Of a stretch of 36,488 nucleotides of DNA, positions 33,533-36,488 are shown piece after piece; the first letter of the stretch is position 1; each line of letters starts with the position of its first letter. This DNA is from Candidatus Hydrogenedentota bacterium (GTDB lineage: Bacteria > Hydrogenedentota > Hydrogenedentia > Hydrogenedentales > JAGMZX01). A model generated the notes under the pieces. The model saw nothing but the letters and a program-made list of their open reading frames with translations. It was not told where the DNA came from and ran no database searches. A program made the translations under genes and the position numbers. Location of the stretch: NCBI GenBank assembly GCA_029556545.1, contig JAKQEQ010000053.1, forward strand, positions 1 through 36,488, given 5' to 3'.

Positions 33533-36488
33533 TTACTTCCGCCGCCGCAGCGCCAGTGCGCCGCCCAAGGCGCTCATCGCGCTCAATAGCGCCAGGCTGA
33601 TCGCGCCCGCCGCTGGCAGACCCAGCGTGCCCGTCAATGTCGCCAGAGACGACGGCAATGTCTCGTAGTTGTCGCTGATCAACAACTGATACGCGCCTTC
33701 GTCCTCGACGGCAAAGCTCGGGAACGACAGGGTGGGCGTGTCCGAGCCGACCCACAGCTTCTCGATGTCCACGATCTGATCGCCGTCCTTGTACCACTGA
33801 TACTGCAACACGCCCAGACCGCCCGCGACGGTCACGGACAACTCGTGCGGGTCGCCGTACTTGATCGTGGCGCTCTCGATATCGTCGGTGATGCTCATGT
33901 GCGTCCCGATCACGACCGTCGCCGATTCCGACGCGGTCTGGCCTCCAACATCCGTGATCTCGACGTGATAGGTGTGTTGGCCCACGCCGACCGAGGCCGG
34001 GTTGATTGTGAGGGTCACCGTGTCGCCGACAACCGGACCGGTCGCGACGCTGCCCACGCCCGCCTTGAACCACGTATAGGTGGTTACGTCCTGGCCGCCG
34101 GAGAACGTCGCGCTCAGGTCGAACGGGGCCGCGTCCACGTACACTTCGGCGCCCTGCGGCTGCTCGGTGAAGTTCAGCAGTTCGGCGATCACGTAAATCA
34201 CGCGTGTCTCGATACCCGCCGAGTTGCCTTGGCCGTCCGCGACGCTATACATCACCACGTAGATGCCCAGCGTGTTCGTATCCACCGTGTCGCCGCCGAT
34301 GATCACCGGCAGCGGGCCGTCGCAATCGTCAACTGCGGTCGCGCCTTGCTCGACGTACGTATCGCCGAGTTGGATTGTCATTATCGCGGGGCCGATGCGC
34401 GTGAGAACAGGCGGCTTCGTGTCCACCACGTCCACCCGCCGCTGTTCGGTCGTCGTCGAGTAGACGTCCGAGACCTCGTAGGTCACGAAATACACGCCCA
34501 CGACTTGCGTGTCGATGGGCAGGCCCGTCGTGATGATCTGGTCGCTCACGTCCACGCCGTCGTCGTCCGCGGTTGCGCCCGCGTCATTGTACGCATCGCC
34601 GCACTCGACCGTTATCTGACTCGCGCCCAGGATGGTGATGGTCGGCGGCGGGTCCGCCACGATCAGCATCGTGCTCGCCGAGTCCACGGCCACGTTGCCG
34701 TTTCCGTCGTCCGCGAAGTAGTACAGCGTGTACGTCGTCGGGTACACGCCCGGATCCAGCAGCGGGAACGGGACCACCGCGTTCAGCGCGTCCCGCGCCT
34801 CGACCGAAACCGGCACCTCGCCGACGCACACGTCGCTCGCCGACACGCCGTCGAGGGCCTGCGCCTCCGTGAACGGCATGTCGAAGCTCAGCACCAGCAG
34901 GTCCTTCGGCAGGCCGAAGAAGACCGGCAGGGTCGTGTCCTCGACCTGCACCGTGCGCGTCTGCGGCACGGCCGCAAAGCCGTCGCTGTCCGTCACCGTG
35001 TACGTGAGCACCACCGTGAGGCCGTCCGTAGCGGGGAACGGGAACGACGCGCCGCTCACCTCGACGTCGACCGTGATGTCGCCGTCGTCGGGGTCCGTCG
35101 CCGCCACGCCCGCCATAGCGTCGGCCAGCGTGTAGACGTCGCCGCACTCGATGGTGACCGCCGCGGGGTCCACCGTGGTGGTCGGCGACGCGACCAACTC
35201 GACCAGCGCGCCGTCGGGGACGGTCGTGGTCCAGGTCTGGCCCGCCGCGAGCGTGCCGGCGGCGTAGCCCTCGCCTTCAAGCAGCCGCGCCACGCCGTCC
35301 ACGCGCAGGCCGAGGCCGGTGAGCACACCGGCGGCATTCGTGTTGCGGATCATGACCTGATCGAATCCGTCGAAGACCGACGTGCCCGCCGCCACGGTGA
35401 ATACGTGCATCTCCGCGCCGTTGTCCGTCCCGAAGGTGTGCTCACCGACGTTCCAGTAGGTCGGTTTCAGCCAGCCGTTCGTGTCCGCCGGGCCGAATTC
35501 CATTTCGCCGATGACCGGCGTGCTCGAATCCGTATACGGGTTATTGCCCTTCAATACGACGTCGTTGTTGGTCGATCCCGCGACCACCGCGCCGTTGAGC
35601 GACGGCGATCCCGCCGAGACGGCCAGCGGCGTCATGTTTGAAATCATTGTGAAGCGGCCATTGTGCTCGGGCGCGCCGCTCGCGGCGTTGAGCCCGCGCA
35701 CCGTCGCGGCGTTGGCGATAACCACGGTACCTTGGAGTTTCACCATGCCTGGAGTGCCGTGACCCGCGCCGCCGCCCGCGCCGCCGCCCCCGCCGTCGCC
35801 CCCGCGACCGCCTTGGCCACCCGCGCCGCCTTGGCCGCCCGCGCCGCCCGCGTAACCGGTTAGTCCGCTACCGGAGCCGCCGGCACCACCGCTCTGGCCG
35901 GCAAGCGCCGCGCCGCCAGTCTGCCCGGCGCGCGCGCTCTGACCTGTGCGACCGCCTGCGGGCGCCTCGGCATCCACGGCCAATGTCGGGCTGCTGGTGA
36001 CACGCAAGAGCCCCTTTGCTCCCAACACTACCGCGCCGCCGCCGCTGGCGCCTATCGAGCCGCCACCGCCACCACCACCCGCACCGCCCGCGCCGCCGGT
36101 GCCGCCCGCGCCACCACCGCCGTTTGCGGTAGCGTTATTGCCGTCCGTATTCTCGTTCGTCTGTCGCGCGCCTCGGTTTGCGCCACCACCCGCACCGCCG
36201 TTGGGGCGGACGGGGGTGTTGCCATTCTCCGGCGCGGGAAGGCTGTAAGCGCCCGCATTATTCACGCCGGGCAGACCACCCAACACGCCAATCGTTCCCA
36301 AGATACTGCCTGAGGAGCCGCCGGATCCGCCGGACCCGCCCGCGCCGCCGCGCCCCGCGCCACCGCCGCCGCCTTGGCCACCGCCGCCGCCGCCGCCGGA
36401 CGTTCCTCCAAGAATCCCGCGCCGCCCCGCGCCGCCGCCGCCGCCGCCGCCACCACCACCACCACCACCACCGCCACCACCGCCGCCA
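33533..36488 (-). CDS. Large glycine-rich surface protein with HYR/Ig-like domains and LPAAG anchor, N-terminus off the window
   Basis: The frame is open to the right edge, so over 980 residues are visible without a start (a TTG at 36301 is not a convincing one). The visible N-terminal third is nearly pure Gly with Ala/Ser (GGAGGT and GGGGG tracts). Next come a beta-rich region and several HYR/DUF5011-like repeats, each with ECGD or QLGD, then AxDDD and a YxVTYxVSD strand. An Ig-like domain (YQWYKDG, DEGAYQLLISDNY) follows. The C-terminus LPAAGAISLALL, hydrophobic run, RRRK is a sorting signal. It is likely an exported adhesin or matrix protein. Confidence 0.88.
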   Translation of the reverse strand, partial: GGGGGGGGGGGGGGGGGGGAGRRGILGGTSGGGGGGGQGGGGGAGRGGAGGSGGSGGSSGSILGTIGVLGGLPGVNNAGAYSLPAPENGNTPVRPNGGAGGGANRGARQTNENTDGNNATANGGGGAGGTGGAGGAGGGGGGGSIGASGGGAVVLGAKGLLRVTSSPTLAVDAEAPAGGRTGQSARAGQTGGAALAGQSGGAGGSGSGLTGYAGGAGGQGGAGGQGGRGGDGGGGGAGGGAGHGTPGMVKLQGTVVIANAATVRGLNAASGAPEHNGRFTMISNMTPLAVSAGSPSLNGAVVAGSTNNDVVLKGNNPYTDSSTPVIGEMEFGPADTNGWLKPTYWNVGEHTFGTDNGAEMHVFTVAAGTSVFDGFDQVMIRNTNAAGVLTGLGLRVDGVARLLEGEGYAAGTLAAGQTWTTTVPDGALVELVASPTTTVDPAAVTIECGDVYTLADAMAGVAATDPDDGDITVDVEVSGASFPFPATDGLTVVLTYTVTDSDGFAAVPQTRTVQVEDTTLPVFFGLPKDLLVLSFDMPFTEAQALDGVSASDVCVGEVPVSVEARDALNAVVPFPLLDPGVYPTTYTLYYFADDGNGNVAVDSASTMLIVADPPPTITILGASQITVECGDAYNDAGATADDDGVDVSDQIITTGLPIDTQVVGVYFVTYEVSDVYSTTTEQRRVDVVDTKPPVLTRIGPAIMTIQLGDTYVEQGATAVDDCDGPLPVIIGGDTVDTNTLGIYVVMYSVADGQGNSAGIETRVIYVIAELLNFTEQPQGAEVYVDAAPFDLSATFSGGQDVTTYTWFKAGVGSVATGPVVGDTVTLTINPASVGVGQHTYHVEITDVGGQTASESATVVIGTHMSITDDIESATIKYGDPHELSVTVAGGLGVLQYQWYKDGDQIVDIEKLWVGSDTPTLSFPSFAVEDEGAYQLLISDNYETLPSSLATLTGTLGLPAAGAISLALLSAMSALGGALALRRRK

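Noticed and set aside
33845-35641. 598-codon Arg/His-rich frame opposite the surface protein
   Set aside because: Antisense shadow of repeated beta domains.
1-36488. DGR reverse transcriptase or template repeat inside the window
   Set aside because: No frame shows reverse-transcriptase motifs, and no AAC-rich copy of the variable region was found on either strand.

Overview
The window is GC-rich bacterial DNA with dense, mostly operonic genes and no eukaryotic or phage-like architecture. An uncultured Gram-negative lineage of the Hydrogenedentes/Planctomycetes kind fits best. The hints are many formylglycine-generating-enzyme (FGE)-fold paralogs, a PPi-type phosphofructokinase, lipoproteins, and a surface protein with an LPAAG-type C-terminal anchor. 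That assignment is inference.

Left part, about 1-18.4 kb, minus strand. A near-continuous run of 18 genes starts just downstream of a perfect-consensus sigma70 promoter at 18430-18458. It encodes seven FGE-fold (C-type-lectin-like) proteins, called F1-F7 here in coordinate order. It also encodes a kinase-AAA fusion, two Ycf46-like AAA+ ATPases, a DUF2997 protein, two Ycf35-like DUF1257 proteins, an AAA_14/DUF4143 ATPase, a diverged Hsp70, its GrpE, a HEAT-repeat protein and a damaged four-helix-bundle gene. A second minus-strand unit at 21.5-23.5 kb carries a small ribbon-helix-helix regulator plus F9 and F8. Its promoter has the same spacer sequence as the first. Between the two units lie plus-strand genes for a diverged phosphoglycerate kinase and a PPi-type phosphofructokinase.

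The most striking signal is in the C-termini of F3, F5 and F6, and in the first half of the same region in F9. The flanks are identical at the DNA level, but 27 nucleotide columns differ inside. All 27 are at codon position 1 or 2 and all are explained by adenines in one hypothetical template made mostly of AAC codons. This is the mark of a diversity-generating retroelement (DGR). No reverse transcriptase or template repeat is in the window, so the DGR core would have to act from elsewhere. F3 and F5 also carry an 11-3-11 hairpin about 45 bp after the stop codon. The combination suggests a diversified ligand-recognition array coupled to a chaperone/AAA+ machine with a kinase-like input, possibly a defence or self/non-self recognition system.

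Boundary, about 23.5-26 kb. This stretch holds a glycine-zipper membrane protein, a frameshifted AAA remnant, the 3' two-thirds of a tRNA-Lys gene and the C-terminal remnant of a tyrosine recombinase. It looks like an old integration junction.

Right part, about 26-36.5 kb. These look like ordinary chromosomal genes: a zinc-ribbon membrane protein, pgsA-alr (overlapping), a Nudix-pncA-pncB NAD-salvage operon (minus strand), a Gfo/Idh/MocA oxidoreductase, two related lipoproteins and a large glycine-rich surface protein that runs off the right edge.
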